Shown here: piece by piece, positions 36,852-45,274 of the stretch
How positions within the stretch are numbered: the first letter of the stretch is position 1
How the letters are laid out: each line of letters opens with the position of its first letter
NCBI RefSeq assembly: GCF_000382125.1
Contig: NZ_KB907547.1
Span: forward strand, 640,251-704,250
DNA: 64,000 bases
Reading direction: 5' to 3'
From: Eudoraea adriatica DSM 19308
GTDB taxonomy: Bacteria > Bacteroidota > Bacteroidia > Flavobacteriales > Flavobacteriaceae
Position numbers and translations under genes: made by a program
The notes under the pieces: generated by a model
Told to the model about the DNA's origin: nothing
Seen by the model: only the letters and a program-made list of their open reading frames with translations
Database searches by the model: none

Positions 36852-37469
36852 TTATTCCTGAACATAGTACACATCAGCCAATCTATACGCCAAAAAGTCA
36901 ATGATCTCTGAATCTGAAGAGCCTTTGCGAAACATTAAATAGGCATTTTCCAAATGTTCTTTTTTAAAGAAATCAAGATCGTCAGAACCATAGGGGCTAA
37001 AGGCGTTCCATGATTTTAGTCCCTCCAGCATGTTCCAATGTGCTTCATACATCAATTTTGCAAGTGCCAATTCTTTGTCATACGCCGCCCTGTCTGGTCT
37101 GTCTTTAGAGGCTAAGAGGAGGTTATTATATTGCTCCAGCAATTGCTGATCTGCCTTTTGTGCCTCGTCTAGCAGGCTGTAACAGGCCCTGGAGACATAG
37201 GCGTTATATAATTGAACAAACAAGCTAGCCCTTTCCCGGGCTATAGGCGTCATTGTTGCCAGAATTTCCTGTTCGCTGTAAGCATAAAGCTCCTCTTTAA
37301 CGGTATCACCGGAAGTACTGCCATTAAATGGATTGACCCCAACTGCCGATTGGGTGGTTTCCTGCCCGGTTATATATTCTTTTTGAATGTGCTGCTGAGC
37401 GTTAGTGCCAGCAGTAAACAGCAGCCATAATAGCGCTGAAAAAATACGCAGTACGTTTTTTCTTTCCAT
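36852..37469 (-). CDS. Secreted helical protein of unknown function
   Basis: 205 residues from ATG 37469 (an in-frame ATG is at 37478). The signal peptide ends TAGTNAQ. The mature part is almost all helix: Y-S-E-Q-E-I-L-A-T-M-T-P-I-A-R-E-R-A-S-L-F-V-Q-L-Y-N near 75 and A-D-Q-Q-L-L-E-Q-Y-N-N-L-L near 112. No recognised family. It lies next to the repeat array, with no neighbour on its strand. Confidence 0.55.
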   Translation of the reverse strand: MERKNVLRIFSALLWLLFTAGTNAQQHIQKEYITGQETTQSAVGVNPFNGSTSGDTVKEELYAYSEQEILATMTPIARERASLFVQLYNAYVSRACYSLLDEAQKADQQLLEQYNNLLLASKDRPDRAAYDKELALAKLMYEAHWNMLEGLKSWNAFSPYGSDDLDFFKKEHLENAYLMFRKGSSDSEIIDFLAYRLADVYYVQE

Positions 37470-37663
37470 TTCCACCAAGAGGTTTTAATCCCTTTTTGCG
37501 TCCCTGTTCTAAAGGGCGCTGATTGTTCCTCAAGAAACAAAAAGAAGGAAGTTAAAAAAAGAAATGCCTTTAAAGCGTCGATATAATCGATAAGCATGCT
37601 ATAAAAAAGATGGCCGATGTAAAACCCTACAGGCAGGTGCCATAAGTTTTGGGATGGCCTTCA

Positions 37664-38305
37664 TGTCATTTCGATAGGAGGCACGAAGTGCTGACTGAGA
37701 AATCTGAAAGAAGTACGAGGTAAGGAAGGAAAAGAAGTGCGAAGTAAGAACTGAAAAATCCAAAAGTAGTCCAAATAAATCGCTAAATATGTTTCAAAAT
37801 AACCTTCATGTCATTTCGATAGGAAGTACGAAGTACTGACTGAGAAATCTGAAAGAAGTACAAGGTAAGGAAGGAAAAGAAGTACGAGGGAAGAAAAGAA
37901 GTGCGAAGTAAGAACTGAAAAATCCAAAAGTAGTCCAAATAAATCGCTAATTACGTTTCAAAAAAACCTTCATGTCATTTCGATAGGAAGTACGAAGTAC
38001 TGACTGAGAAATCTGAAAGAAGTACGAGGGAAGGAAGGAAAAGAAGTACGAGGGAAGAAAAGAAGTGCGAAGTAAGAGCAAATAAATTCCAGTATTCAGT
38101 TTGGAAAACACCTCTATGTCATTTCGATAGGAAGTACGAAGTACTGACTGAGAAATCTGAAAGAAGTACGAGGTAAGGAAGGAATTGAAGTGCGAAGTAA
38201 AAACAGGGAAAGCTAATGGATAGTTCAATTAATCGCTGAGTTTAGTTCAAAAAAACCTTCATGTCATTTCGAAATGAGTTACGCAGTAACGATTGAGAAA
38301 TCTAA
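37664..38305. repeat. Tandem hairpin repeat array, left part (units 1-5)
   Basis: TGTCATTTCGA recurs at 37664, 37809, 37973, 38117 and 38262, giving units of about 144-164 bp. Each begins with a hairpin: ATTTC, a variable inner stem, then GAGAAATCT. Inner stems differ but stay paired (GCAC/GTGC, GTAC/GTAC, GTTAC/GTAAC). The rest of each unit is purine-rich GAAGTACGAGG blocks. No coding sense was seen. Confidence 0.85.
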
Positions 38306-38443
38306 AGAATTGAAGGGTCCCATGAAGTGCAGTACGTTTCTACCAGCAAACTGATCAGTATCATTGCGGACAGCAGCAAATCTCAATAAATTTATAATTG
38401 TAACCGGAAGGAGGATATGCCCCTTCTCCTAAAATTTAGCGCT

Positions 38444-38923
38444 ATGAAAACGTTCACATATCTATTTTTGATCTCATTGATCTCGCTGACTTTCTCCTGT
38501 AGTGATGATGATGACGAAACTGTACTCACCAAAGACGGAACGTTCCCGATCAGCGAACTCGCCGGAACCTGGGACGCCACCAAAGCTCAGTTCAGTGTAA
38601 ACACCGTCTCCGTAGATGTAGTGGAGGATGGGGGAACTGCCCTCATGTCTGTACAATCTAATGGCCGCTTTACCCTCACAATAAATCCCACAGATCGGGA
38701 TTCTTATACGGTAAGTGGAGAAATGTTCTGGGAAGCGTGGAAGCAAACATTCTATTTCGCTATTGTCTGGGATGATGACCCTGGTGATTGGGATACCTAC
38801 GGCCACACCTATGACGGAACAACCCTATCCTTTAATGGGGGTGCAGATACCGGGGAATACGACTTTGACAATGACGGGGATATGGAATCCTGTTCGGTCC
38901 ATTTTATCTTTGATCGTTCCTGA
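38444..38923 (+). CDS. Lipocalin-like lipoprotein
   Basis: 159 residues from ATG 38444 (the frame is open from 38417). The signal ends at a lipobox cysteine in T-F-S-C-S (about residue 18), followed by an acidic stretch D-D-D-D-E. The mature domain has the lipocalin-like pattern I-S-E-L-A-G-T-W-D-A-T-K-A near 37 and short beta strands to the end. It is inserted in the hairpin repeat array. Function is unknown. Surface display is likely, because an acidic run after the lipid cysteine is the known Bacteroidota lipoprotein export signal. Confidence 0.7.
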   Translation: MKTFTYLFLISLISLTFSCSDDDDETVLTKDGTFPISELAGTWDATKAQFSVNTVSVDVVEDGGTALMSVQSNGRFTLTINPTDRDSYTVSGEMFWEAWKQTFYFAIVWDDDPGDWDTYGHTYDGTTLSFNGGADTGEYDFDNDGDMESCSVHFIFDRS

Positions 38924-38959
38924 GGCCTTGGGCGCTAATACCGGCGAAAGGTGCACAGC

Positions 38960-39372
38960 AATCTAAAGAAAAAGAAGTACGAGGGAAGGAAGGAAAAGAA
39001 GTACGAAGTAAGAACAAGGATAGCCATAGGCAGCAAAATAATTCCCTGTATTCAGTTCTGAAAACAACTTAATGTCATTTCGATATGAGGTACGAAGTAA
39101 CGATTGAGAAATCTAAAGAAAAAGAAGTACGAGGGAAGAAAAGAAGTGCGAAGTAAGAGCAAATAAATTCCAGTATTCAGTTTGGAAAACACCTCTATGT
39201 CATTTCGATATGAGGCACAAAGTGCTGACTGAGAAATCTAAAGAAAAAGAAGTGCGAGGGAAGGAAGGAAAGAAGTACGAGGTAAGAGCAAAGAAATCTC
39301 TGAATACCCTTCTACAACACCTTTATGTCATTTCGATATGAGGTACGAAGTGCCGATTGAGAAATCTAAAAA
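38960..39372. repeat. Tandem hairpin repeat array, right part (units 6-8)
   Basis: The array resumes with a partial unit from about 38963 (AATCTAAAGAAAAAGAAGTA). Complete starts are at 39073, 39198 and 39326. Inner stems GCAC/GTGC (unit 7) and GGTAC/GTGCC (unit 8, with a G-T pair) again keep pairing. The lipoprotein gene 38444-38923 separates it from the left part. Confidence 0.8.
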
Positions 39373-39380
39373 ATCCACTT

Positions 39381-39671
39381 TTAATCATAGTTAATACGAT
39401 CGCGGATGGTGCCATCCTCTCTATGGATAATCACATCAGCCTTATATTTCCTGGCCAGTTGTTTTGCTTTGCGAATAGCTGTATCCTGGCGCCGGTGTTT
39501 AGAGGTAATACGTTTATTCCCCTCACGCCTTACGGCCCAACCATATTCATGCGGCACAACATGCTGGTGCCAGGTCTTTCCCCTTTTGCTTTGACGCGAA
39601 CTTTTAAAAAAGACCTCTACAAGCTCAATTAAAATATCTATCCAGGAACCGGATTTATTGCTTTTCGCCAT
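39381..39671 (-). CDS. DUF2188 protein
   Basis: 96 residues. The DUF2188 domain is at about 36-92: W-H-Q-H-V-V-P-H-E-Y-G-W-A-V-R-R-E-G, then T-A-I-R-K-A-K-Q-L-A-R-K-Y-K-A-D-V-I-I-H and D-G-T-I-R-D-R. The N-terminus is basic. Small DUF2188 proteins are cytoplasmic and of unknown role, sometimes associated with mobile DNA. It is convergent with repeat array unit 8. Confidence 0.85.
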   Translation of the reverse strand: MAKSNKSGSWIDILIELVEVFFKSSRQSKRGKTWHQHVVPHEYGWAVRREGNKRITSKHRRQDTAIRKAKQLARKYKADVIIHREDGTIRDRINYD

Positions 39672-39820
39672 TTGGCATTTTTTACTGCTGCCGAAGATAC
39701 TATTTTCAACTAAGACTCCAGGGTACCCTGTTTCCCTATACTACCATTGCTATCCACCTCATCTGCTCACCAACTCCTTTTTAACGATTCTTCCATAATA
39801 CACCTGAGTAAAATTTATGT

Positions 39821-39887
39821 TGGAATAATTCAATAATTCGTTGCAAGCCAATTAATTTCTTATCTTGATAAAAGTAACCACTAAGCC
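39821..39887 (+). repeat. DUF6090 5' leader cassette, variant L6
   Basis: Second type of leader: CAATAATTCGTTGCAAGCC, then TATCTTGATAAAAG and CCACTAAGCC. TTG at 39841-39843 and TATCTTGA at 39861-39868 are 17 bp apart, fitting the -33 TTTG/-7 TAnnTTTG spacing. The same type recurs in front of the pseudogene at 53388. Confidence 0.7.
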
Positions 39888-40967
39888 ATGTTACGCTTCT
39901 TCCGTCAAATACGACAACGCCTCCTAACGGATAACCCGCCTGCCGGGTCACGGAGGGCAAATAGGTTCAGCAAATATCTGCTGTATGCCGTTGGGGAGAT
40001 TTTTCTCGTGGTTGTGGGGATATTAATTGCGTTGCAGGTGAATAATTGGAATGAGCAGCGTATTCAATTAAATCGCTATGAATTCGGAATTGAAAAAATT
40101 CATAAACGCCTTTTCGCCAGCTCTCTTTATTGGGAAACATACCAGGACAGAGCTCAGTATCAAATTGCTGTAATAGACAGCCTGCTAGATATACCCGATT
40201 CTATTCCCCCCAATCGAATGGTGGGGAATTTATTGGTTCTGGACGAATTAATTAGAGATTGGTATGTTGATGCTCATTTGTATCTTGATTATCTGAATTT
40301 CTTTCCAACAGATTCAGTTCAATTTGACATCTACGAAAGTCTGAACAGGTATTTCAATGGAGCCTATCAAGATCTTGAAGCATATTACAAATTAAAGGAG
40401 GAGGAAAGTTTTATGCACTTATTGAAAAATCAAAACATGCCGATCTGCGACCTTATTCCTGGCCAATCATTTAAAAATTTCATTCGTGAATGCAGTAATA
40501 CAAAAGTCAGTACAGAACAAATTAGTGATCTTAAAGAACTTATTTCCACCAAAGAATTTCGTGCCAGACTTCAATTGCAAAAGACGCGATGTAGAAATCT
40601 TATGGTTACGGAATCGACACCTGAAAGCCCCGTTCTAGAGACTATTGAAGACTCTTTTGATTTTCTGAACAGACATTTTTATTCTATGGAAATAGTTGGA
40701 TCGGGGACCTTGCCAGGTAGTTGGGATAATGGGATTAAAATAACTCCGTCAAATAAAGAATACTCTATCTGGCAGGATACCGTTACATTAAAGGATGGGG
40801 AAATAAAATTTCGTGTAGATAAAAACTGGAATTTTAATTGGGGTATAGGTGAAATGGATCAGGATAAATTAGTATTTGGCGGACCTAACATACCTGTTAA
40901 AGCAGGTACTTTTCTGGTAACTATCAATTTGGATAAAAAGAACTATGAGTTAAAACTAATCCCGTAA
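39888..40967 (+). CDS. DUF6090 N-terminus fused to a SusF/SusE-like domain (copy 5)
   Basis: 359 residues. The N-terminal 60 residues are standard DUF6090, with the P-P-A-G-S-R-R-A-N-R insert and one membrane helix (L-Y-A-V-G-E-I-F-L-V-V-V-G-I-L-I-A-L-Q). Residues 60-260 are helical. The last ~90 residues look like a SusF/SusE C-terminal starch-binding-like module: G-S-W-D-N-G-I-K-I-T, then D-G-E-I-K-F-R-V-D-K-N-W-N-F-N-W-G and G-P-N-I-P-V-K-A-G-T-F. This fold normally sits on the outer-membrane surface. Here topology places it in the periplasm, anchored to the inner membrane. It is first in a three-gene DUF6090 operon. Confidence 0.8.
   Translation: MLRFFRQIRQRLLTDNPPAGSRRANRFSKYLLYAVGEIFLVVVGILIALQVNNWNEQRIQLNRYEFGIEKIHKRLFASSLYWETYQDRAQYQIAVIDSLLDIPDSIPPNRMVGNLLVLDELIRDWYVDAHLYLDYLNFFPTDSVQFDIYESLNRYFNGAYQDLEAYYKLKEEESFMHLLKNQNMPICDLIPGQSFKNFIRECSNTKVSTEQISDLKELISTKEFRARLQLQKTRCRNLMVTESTPESPVLETIEDSFDFLNRHFYSMEIVGSGTLPGSWDNGIKITPSNKEYSIWQDTVTLKDGEIKFRVDKNWNFNWGIGEMDQDKLVFGGPNIPVKAGTFLVTINLDKKNYELKLIP
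39936..39965 (+). repeat. In-frame 30-bp insert in DUF6090 copy 5
   Basis: Same insert as at 28065 and 41020, translated P-P-A-G-S-R-R-A-N-R. It keeps the reading frame. Confidence 0.8.
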
Positions 40968-40971
40968 ACCC

Positions 40972-41742
40972 ATGCTACGCTTCTTCCGCCAAATACGACA
41001 ACGTCTCCTAACGGATAACCCGCCTGCCGGGTCACGGAGGGCAGATAGGTTCAGTAAATACCTGCTTTATGCCCTTGGGGAAATTTTACTGGTCGTGATT
41101 GGAATTTTAATTGCTTTGAGTATCAATAATTGGAATGAGGGCAGAATTGCTAAAATCCAGGAAAAATCTGTTCTCTCTAATTTAAATCGAGAATTTTTAC
41201 AAAATAAAAAAGCGTTGATTCAAACGATTCATGCGAATGAGGAAGCCTTTAAATCGGGATTGGAGCTTATGAAACTTATGGGTAAAGACAAATCCCAAAT
41301 AGTAATAGTAAACACCGACAGTTTAATTTTTCAAACAGTAGAGTTTTTTGAATTTACCCCCTCAGAAAATTCACTTTCAGATCTATTACAATCAGGGAGA
41401 CTACAACTTTTGGAAAACGAAACTGTGAAAGACTTACTTTACGAATGGTCCAGAGGCATGGCACTTGCAAAAGGAGATTACGAAACATTTGACAGTTCAA
41501 TTGAAGACGACCTTCTGCCATATTTGACAAAACATTATTCCATGAAAGACGTTGACATGTACGGTAATTTAAATTGGAAATCTAAGTCTGATTTAAAAAA
41601 TGATAAACTTAAAATATTTGAAGATATAGAGTTTGAAAACTTAATGGATGATATGCTCTACAGGCTTTTAAAATATAACAACTCATTAAAAAAAGCTCTG
41701 TTAGTAATAGATAATATATTAAAAGAATCCGGTTCCGAATGA
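40972..41742 (+). CDS. DUF6090 family membrane-anchored protein (copy 6, with insert)
   Basis: 256 residues. The start is 4 bp after copy 5. The N-terminus M-L-R-F-F-R-Q-I-R-Q-R-L-L-T-D-N and the P-P-A-G-S-R-R-A-D-R insert are shared with copy 5 almost base for base. The membrane helix reads G-E-I-L-L-V-V-I-G-I-L-I-A-L-S-I-N-N-W-N-E. The C-terminal domain is a different helical sequence (N-R-E-F-L-Q-N-K-K-A-L-I-Q-T near 70). It overlaps copy 7 by 4 bp, indicating an operon. Confidence 0.85.
   Translation: MLRFFRQIRQRLLTDNPPAGSRRADRFSKYLLYALGEILLVVIGILIALSINNWNEGRIAKIQEKSVLSNLNREFLQNKKALIQTIHANEEAFKSGLELMKLMGKDKSQIVIVNTDSLIFQTVEFFEFTPSENSLSDLLQSGRLQLLENETVKDLLYEWSRGMALAKGDYETFDSSIEDDLLPYLTKHYSMKDVDMYGNLNWKSKSDLKNDKLKIFEDIEFENLMDDMLYRLLKYNNSLKKALLVIDNILKESGSE
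41020..41049 (+). repeat. In-frame 30-bp insert in DUF6090 copy 6
   Basis: Same insert as at 28065 and 39936, translated P-P-A-G-S-R-R-A-D-R. Confidence 0.8.
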
Positions 41743-42524
41743 TTAATTTCTTCCGCCAAATACGACAACGACTATTTACTGAAAACAAGTTCCGTAAGTA
41801 TCTGTTATATGCGGTTGGGGAGATTATACTAGTTGTTATTGGGATTTTAATTGCGTTGCAGATCAATAATTGGAATGAAGAGCGGAAATTGGTGGAAAGT
41901 GAAATTACGCTTCTCTCTAATATTCGAGAGGATATCCTCCTCGATACTCTGGATATTAGCTTTAACCTGGAGTATCATCGCAAATTTCAAAGAGAGGAGC
42001 AAAAATTGTTGGAATATCTTCTGGGAAATCGCACCTCTGCAACCGATATAAATATGACCGATGCCCTGGGGATAACGCTCTGGACAGCACTTCACCGGTC
42101 AACTTTTGAAAACCTGCAGAACAATGAAGTAGGTTTGGTACAAAACAATTCACTTCGAAAGAATATAGCGCGCTTCTACGATTTCTATTATAGCGCATTG
42201 AGCAAAATGCACAATGAGTTTAAGTCTTTTGATTTATACGAGAAAAAATTACCCTTTTTTAGTAGGTATTTTACCGTTATCCCAGACTCCACGGATTACG
42301 TGCTTAAATTCCCGGGTGGGGAAGATTACTATGATCACGATTTGTACAAAAAGGCCATCCAATTGCAAGACCCGGAAGGAGCCCGGACGGACAATGAATT
42401 TATTTTTATTCTCAATGAGAGTTCTTTATTTCGCAAGGCTATGATTGATTTTAATCAGAGTGTATTAAATGAAGTTCGCGGCCTGATCATTGAGATTGAT
42501 AACGAATTGAATAACCTTAAGTAA
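41739..42524 (+). CDS. DUF6090 family membrane-anchored protein (copy 7)
   Basis: 261 residues, overlapping copy 6 by 4 bp (ATGA). The N-terminus M-I-N-F-F-R-Q-I-R-Q-R-L-F-T-E-N-K-F-R-K-Y-L-L-Y-A-V-G-E-I lacks the 30-bp insert, so it shows the ancestral form. The membrane helix is at about 22-43. The C-terminal domain has helical blocks (E-I-T-L-L-S-N-I-R-E-D-I-L-L-D-T-L near 60). Its stop overlaps the ATG of a truncated fourth copy (TAATG). Confidence 0.85.
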   Translation: MINFFRQIRQRLFTENKFRKYLLYAVGEIILVVIGILIALQINNWNEERKLVESEITLLSNIREDILLDTLDISFNLEYHRKFQREEQKLLEYLLGNRTSATDINMTDALGITLWTALHRSTFENLQNNEVGLVQNNSLRKNIARFYDFYYSALSKMHNEFKSFDLYEKKLPFFSRYFTVIPDSTDYVLKFPGGEDYYDHDLYKKAIQLQDPEGARTDNEFIFILNESSLFRKAMIDFNQSVLNEVRGLIIEIDNELNNLK

Positions 42525-42553
42525 TGCTCCGATTTTTCCGCCAAACCCCTTGA
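42524..42553 (+). pseudogene. Truncated DUF6090 start (remnant)
   Basis: ATG 42524 overlaps the stop of copy 7. The frame reads M-L-R-F-F-R-Q-T-P then TGA. The first seven codons match copies 5 and 6 base for base except at third positions, and then the match ends. It is the stub of a fourth gene in the operon. Confidence 0.7.
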
Positions 42554-42642
42554 CCCTAAAACTTCTTCCTCAATGACCGGGATCATTGCCTAAGTAAGTA
42601 ATTTCCTATATGTTTATTTGATAATTTTTTAATTATACAGAT

Positions 42643-44244
42643 ATGAGATTACTACATAAGATTTTTCTGCTAATTCCCGTATTATTTCTGGTTCTTGGAT
42701 GCACAAAAGATGATGATGATCCTGAAAATTTCATTCTATCAATTACTATAACCCCTGAAGAAGGAGGAAGTGTATCCCCTGATGGGGGTGCATTCCTGGA
42801 TGGTACGGTTGTTACCCTCACAGCTACTCCTTCCGAAGGATATATTTTCAAAGAGTGGATGGGAGGTCTAACAAGTACAGAGAACCCGGTCTCCGTTTCT
42901 ATGGAATCTGATATGAATGTTACCCTGGTTTTTCTAAAAGCCGATGGGGATGAAGATGGGGTTTTTGATGATGTTGATATCTGTCCGAATACCCCTCCCG
43001 GAGAGGACGTAGATGAAAACGGATGTTCTTCTTCACAGTCCGATACCGATGGGGATGGTGTTACCGATGATATAGATGTTTGTGCAAACACTCCTGAAGG
43101 AGAGGGAGTAGATGAACAGGGATGTCCGCTCACCTCGCCTATTTACCTGGATGTAAACGGTGTTACCATTATATCTTATGATTGGGCAGAGGTTGGGCAG
43201 CAAGGAATTCTTGATGGTGTGGTCTATACCATTGTAGATGAAACCATGCTAAGGGAAATGGTTCAAAATGATGAGGATGTTACCACGGTTTGTACAACCA
43301 AGGTTACCGATATGAGTGGTTTATTTGTTGGGAATATCTTCTCTTCTGAAATTAACCCTTTCAATAAGGACATTGGTTCATGGGACGTAAGTAATGTCAC
43401 TGATATGAATGCAATGTTTATGCTGTCTTCTTTTAACAAGGATATTAGTTCATGGGATGTGAGTGGTGTTACAAGTATGGTTAGTATGTTTTCAAACACC
43501 TCATTTGATCAGCCCATTGGAAGCTGGGATGTGAGTGGTGTTAATGATATGACCTCCATGTTCTTTTCTTCTTCTTTTAACCAGGATATAAGTTCGTGGG
43601 ATGTAAGTAACGTCACCAATATGCGTGAAATGTTTGGTGGTTCAAGCTTTAATCAAAATATCAGTTCATGGGATGTCAGCAACGTTACCAGTATGGAATC
43701 AATGTTTGCAGGATCACCATCCTTTCAGCAACCTACCGGATCATTTAATCAGCCTATTGAAACCTGGGATGTGAGCAATGTAACCAATATGGCAGGTATG
43801 TTTTGGGGGAGCTCTTTTAACCAACCTATCGGAAATTGGGATGTCAGCAATGTTACTAATATGAGTGGTATGTTCATGAGTTCAAATTTTAATCAACCTA
43901 TTGATAACTGGGATGTCAGCAATGTTACAGATATGAGTGCAATGTTCATAAATGGCTCCTTTAACCAGCCTATTGGAAATTGGGATGTAAGTAATGTTAC
44001 CAATACAAGTAATATGTTTAGTGGATCGAGTCTCCTATTCACAATTAACCCTTTTAATCAGGATATTAGTTCCTGGGATGTGAGTAGTGTTACCGATATG
44101 AGCTCCATGTTTTTTATTTCTTCAATAAATCAGGACTTAAGCGGGTGGAATGTAGTCAATGTCGTTGAATGTTCCCGTTTTAGTACTGACTCCCCACAAT
44201 GGACCCTCCCTAAACCAACATTTACAAATTGTAATCCTGATTAA
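42643..44244 (+). CDS. BspA-like (DUF285) surface lipoprotein
   Basis: 533 residues. The lipobox cysteine is in L-V-L-G-C (about 20), followed by an acidic run T-K-D-D-D-D, a likely surface-export signal. Domain order: an InlB B-type repeat (about 29-97; [20 protein letters not shown]), two thrombospondin-type-3 calcium-binding repeats (98-160, [14 protein letters not shown] and [14 protein letters not shown]), then about 11 BspA-type repeats with [17 protein letters not shown]. Such proteins bind other cells or matrices. It follows the DUF6090 trio but lies behind its own spacer. Confidence 0.92.
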   Translation: MRLLHKIFLLIPVLFLVLGCTKDDDDPENFILSITITPEEGGSVSPDGGAFLDGTVVTLTATPSEGYIFKEWMGGLTSTENPVSVSMESDMNVTLVFLKADGDEDGVFDDVDICPNTPPGEDVDENGCSSSQSDTDGDGVTDDIDVCANTPEGEGVDEQGCPLTSPIYLDVNGVTIISYDWAEVGQQGILDGVVYTIVDETMLREMVQNDEDVTTVCTTKVTDMSGLFVGNIFSSEINPFNKDIGSWDVSNVTDMNAMFMLSSFNKDISSWDVSGVTSMVSMFSNTSFDQPIGSWDVSGVNDMTSMFFSSSFNQDISSWDVSNVTNMREMFGGSSFNQNISSWDVSNVTSMESMFAGSPSFQQPTGSFNQPIETWDVSNVTNMAGMFWGSSFNQPIGNWDVSNVTNMSGMFMSSNFNQPIDNWDVSNVTDMSAMFINGSFNQPIGNWDVSNVTNTSNMFSGSSLLFTINPFNQDISSWDVSSVTDMSSMFFISSINQDLSGWNVVNVVECSRFSTDSPQWTLPKPTFTNCNPD

Positions 44245-44273
44245 CCAGAAAGAAGTAGGATGATTTATTTAAA

Positions 44274-44307
44274 ACAACCCTTTGAACTTCAAGGGGTTGT
44301 GTTTTTT
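44274..44307 (+). terminator. Rho-independent terminator of the BspA-like gene
   Basis: ACAACCC (44274-44280) pairs with GGGTTGT (44294-44300), and TTGAA/TTCAA pairs inside. A T-tract follows (GTTTTTTCG). It lies 30 bp after the stop. Confidence 0.8.
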
Positions 44308-44337
44308 CGTCCTTCCTTGTATTTCGGAAGACAAAGG

Positions 44338-44417
44338 CCCTCCTTCATTTCATTACAGACGACGAGGTTCGGATTATACAGTGTTTAACACGAGCAAGAT
44401 GCTCGCGCTAGCGGGGG
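44338..44417 (+). repeat. GCTCGCGCTAGCG dispersed repeat, copy 1
   Basis: Composite: CCTCCTTCATTTCATTAC, then GTTCGGATTATACAGTG, ending in the hairpin core CACGAGCAAGATGCTCGCGC and TAGCGGGGG. The hairpin is GAGCA/TGCTC, and GCTAGC is a second palindrome. Confidence 0.75.
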
Positions 44418-44454
44418 CAGGCAGGCATAACATTAGCGAAATGCAATTGTTAAA

Positions 44455-44519
44455 TCCCAAAATCCAAATTCCAATGTTGCTGTAGGGTAATTTGTAATTT
44501 GGTGCTTGTTGTTTGGAAT
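44455..44519. repeat. AAATCCAAATTCC / TTTGGTGCTTG dispersed repeat
   Basis: AATCCAAATTCCAATGTTG, then GGTAATTTGTAATTTGGTG and TTGTTTGGAATTT. Similar blocks occur at 36766, 47117-47281 and 48553-48640. The ends are roughly complementary (CAAATTCCAA and TTTGGAATTT), so each copy can fold on itself. Confidence 0.6.
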
Positions 44520-44522
44520 TTA

Positions 44523-44552
44523 AACGGCTTTCTTTTTTCAAAGAAGGCTGTT
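44523..44552 (-). terminator. Hairpin downstream of the CBS protein gene
   Basis: AACGGCTTTCTTT and AAAGAAGGCTGTT pair with two wobbles. On the minus strand it lies 16 bp after the 44568-45032 gene. The T-tail is weak. Confidence 0.45.
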
Positions 44553-44567
44553 ATAAAAACCCCTGAT

Positions 44568-45032
44568 TTATTTCCAATTTGAAGATTTAAGGTTCCTGGT
44601 GGCTATTAGAATATCCTTTTGAGAAATTTGTCCAACCAATTTACCATCTTCCACAATTGGAAAACGCCTTCGTTTGGCTTTCAGGAATTTATCGGCGGCA
44701 TCAAAGATATTCATGTCTCCGTCAATAGTTTCAACATTTTTAATCATGTTATGCTCCACCTTTTCATCTTCATGAGGCATATTATAATACCTGCTCTTGC
44801 TTATATGACTTATACAGTCTCCCTCCGAAATAATACCTACCAACTCGTTATTTTCATTCACTACCGGCCCTCCGGAAATTCTTTTGGATATCAGTGTTTC
44901 AATAACTTCCTGAATAGATTGTTCCGGCTTAAAGGTAATTAAGTTCTTTGTCATAAAATCACTTACCTTAAAAGGTATTTCATCCCCTGATGGCTTTGAC
45001 ATTCTGGGACCTTGAAAACTCTTAATTCCCAT
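44568..45032 (-). CDS. Two-CBS-domain protein
   Basis: 154 residues and no other domain. CBS 1 is at about 22-75 (V-S-D-F-M-T-K-N-L-I-T-F-K-P-E, then I-S-G-G-P-V-V-N-E-N-N-E-L-V-G-I-I-S-E-G-D). CBS 2 is at about 90-148 (M-I-K-N-V-E-T-I-D-G-D, R-R-R-F-P-I-V-E-D-G-K-L-V-G-Q-I-S-Q-K-D-I-L). Tandem CBS pairs bind adenine nucleotides and act as energy or cyclic-nucleotide sensors. The partner is unknown. It is monocistronic. Confidence 0.92.
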   Translation of the reverse strand: MGIKSFQGPRMSKPSGDEIPFKVSDFMTKNLITFKPEQSIQEVIETLISKRISGGPVVNENNELVGIISEGDCISHISKSRYYNMPHEDEKVEHNMIKNVETIDGDMNIFDAADKFLKAKRRRFPIVEDGKLVGQISQKDILIATRNLKSSNWK

Positions 45033-45274
45033 TACATATGTTTTTTGGTATTCCTTTAAATTACTGTATCCGGGGAAAATAACCTAAAAAACAGTCATAT
45101 TTTAAGGAAAAATTCACATTATGTCGCCTGTGAGCGCCTGATTATCAGCAGTATATAATTGGCAATTTAATCCCTGGAAGTAAAAAACCAAAATCTCAGA
45201 TTCCAATGGCACTGTATGATACCTAGCGATTTTTAAACTATCTTAACCTGGCAAAATGATTTAAATGGCGAGCC

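Noticed and set aside
37664..39372. CRISPR-like array
   Set aside because: Units are ~125-165 bp and repeat over most of their length, with no short constant repeats separated by unique spacers and no cas genes nearby.
39888..42524. DUF6090 trio as a toxin-antitoxin or defence operon
   Set aside because: Tandem paralogs with one membrane anchor, but no nuclease, kinase, HTH or other toxin or immunity motif was seen.
43360..44160. DNA tandem repeat in the BspA-like gene
   Set aside because: The periodicity is explained by protein repeats (W-D-V-S-N-V-T); no separate DNA element is needed.
44282..44485. 67-residue frame after the BspA-like gene
   Set aside because: It begins inside the terminator and continues through the dispersed repeat; no protein-like pattern.
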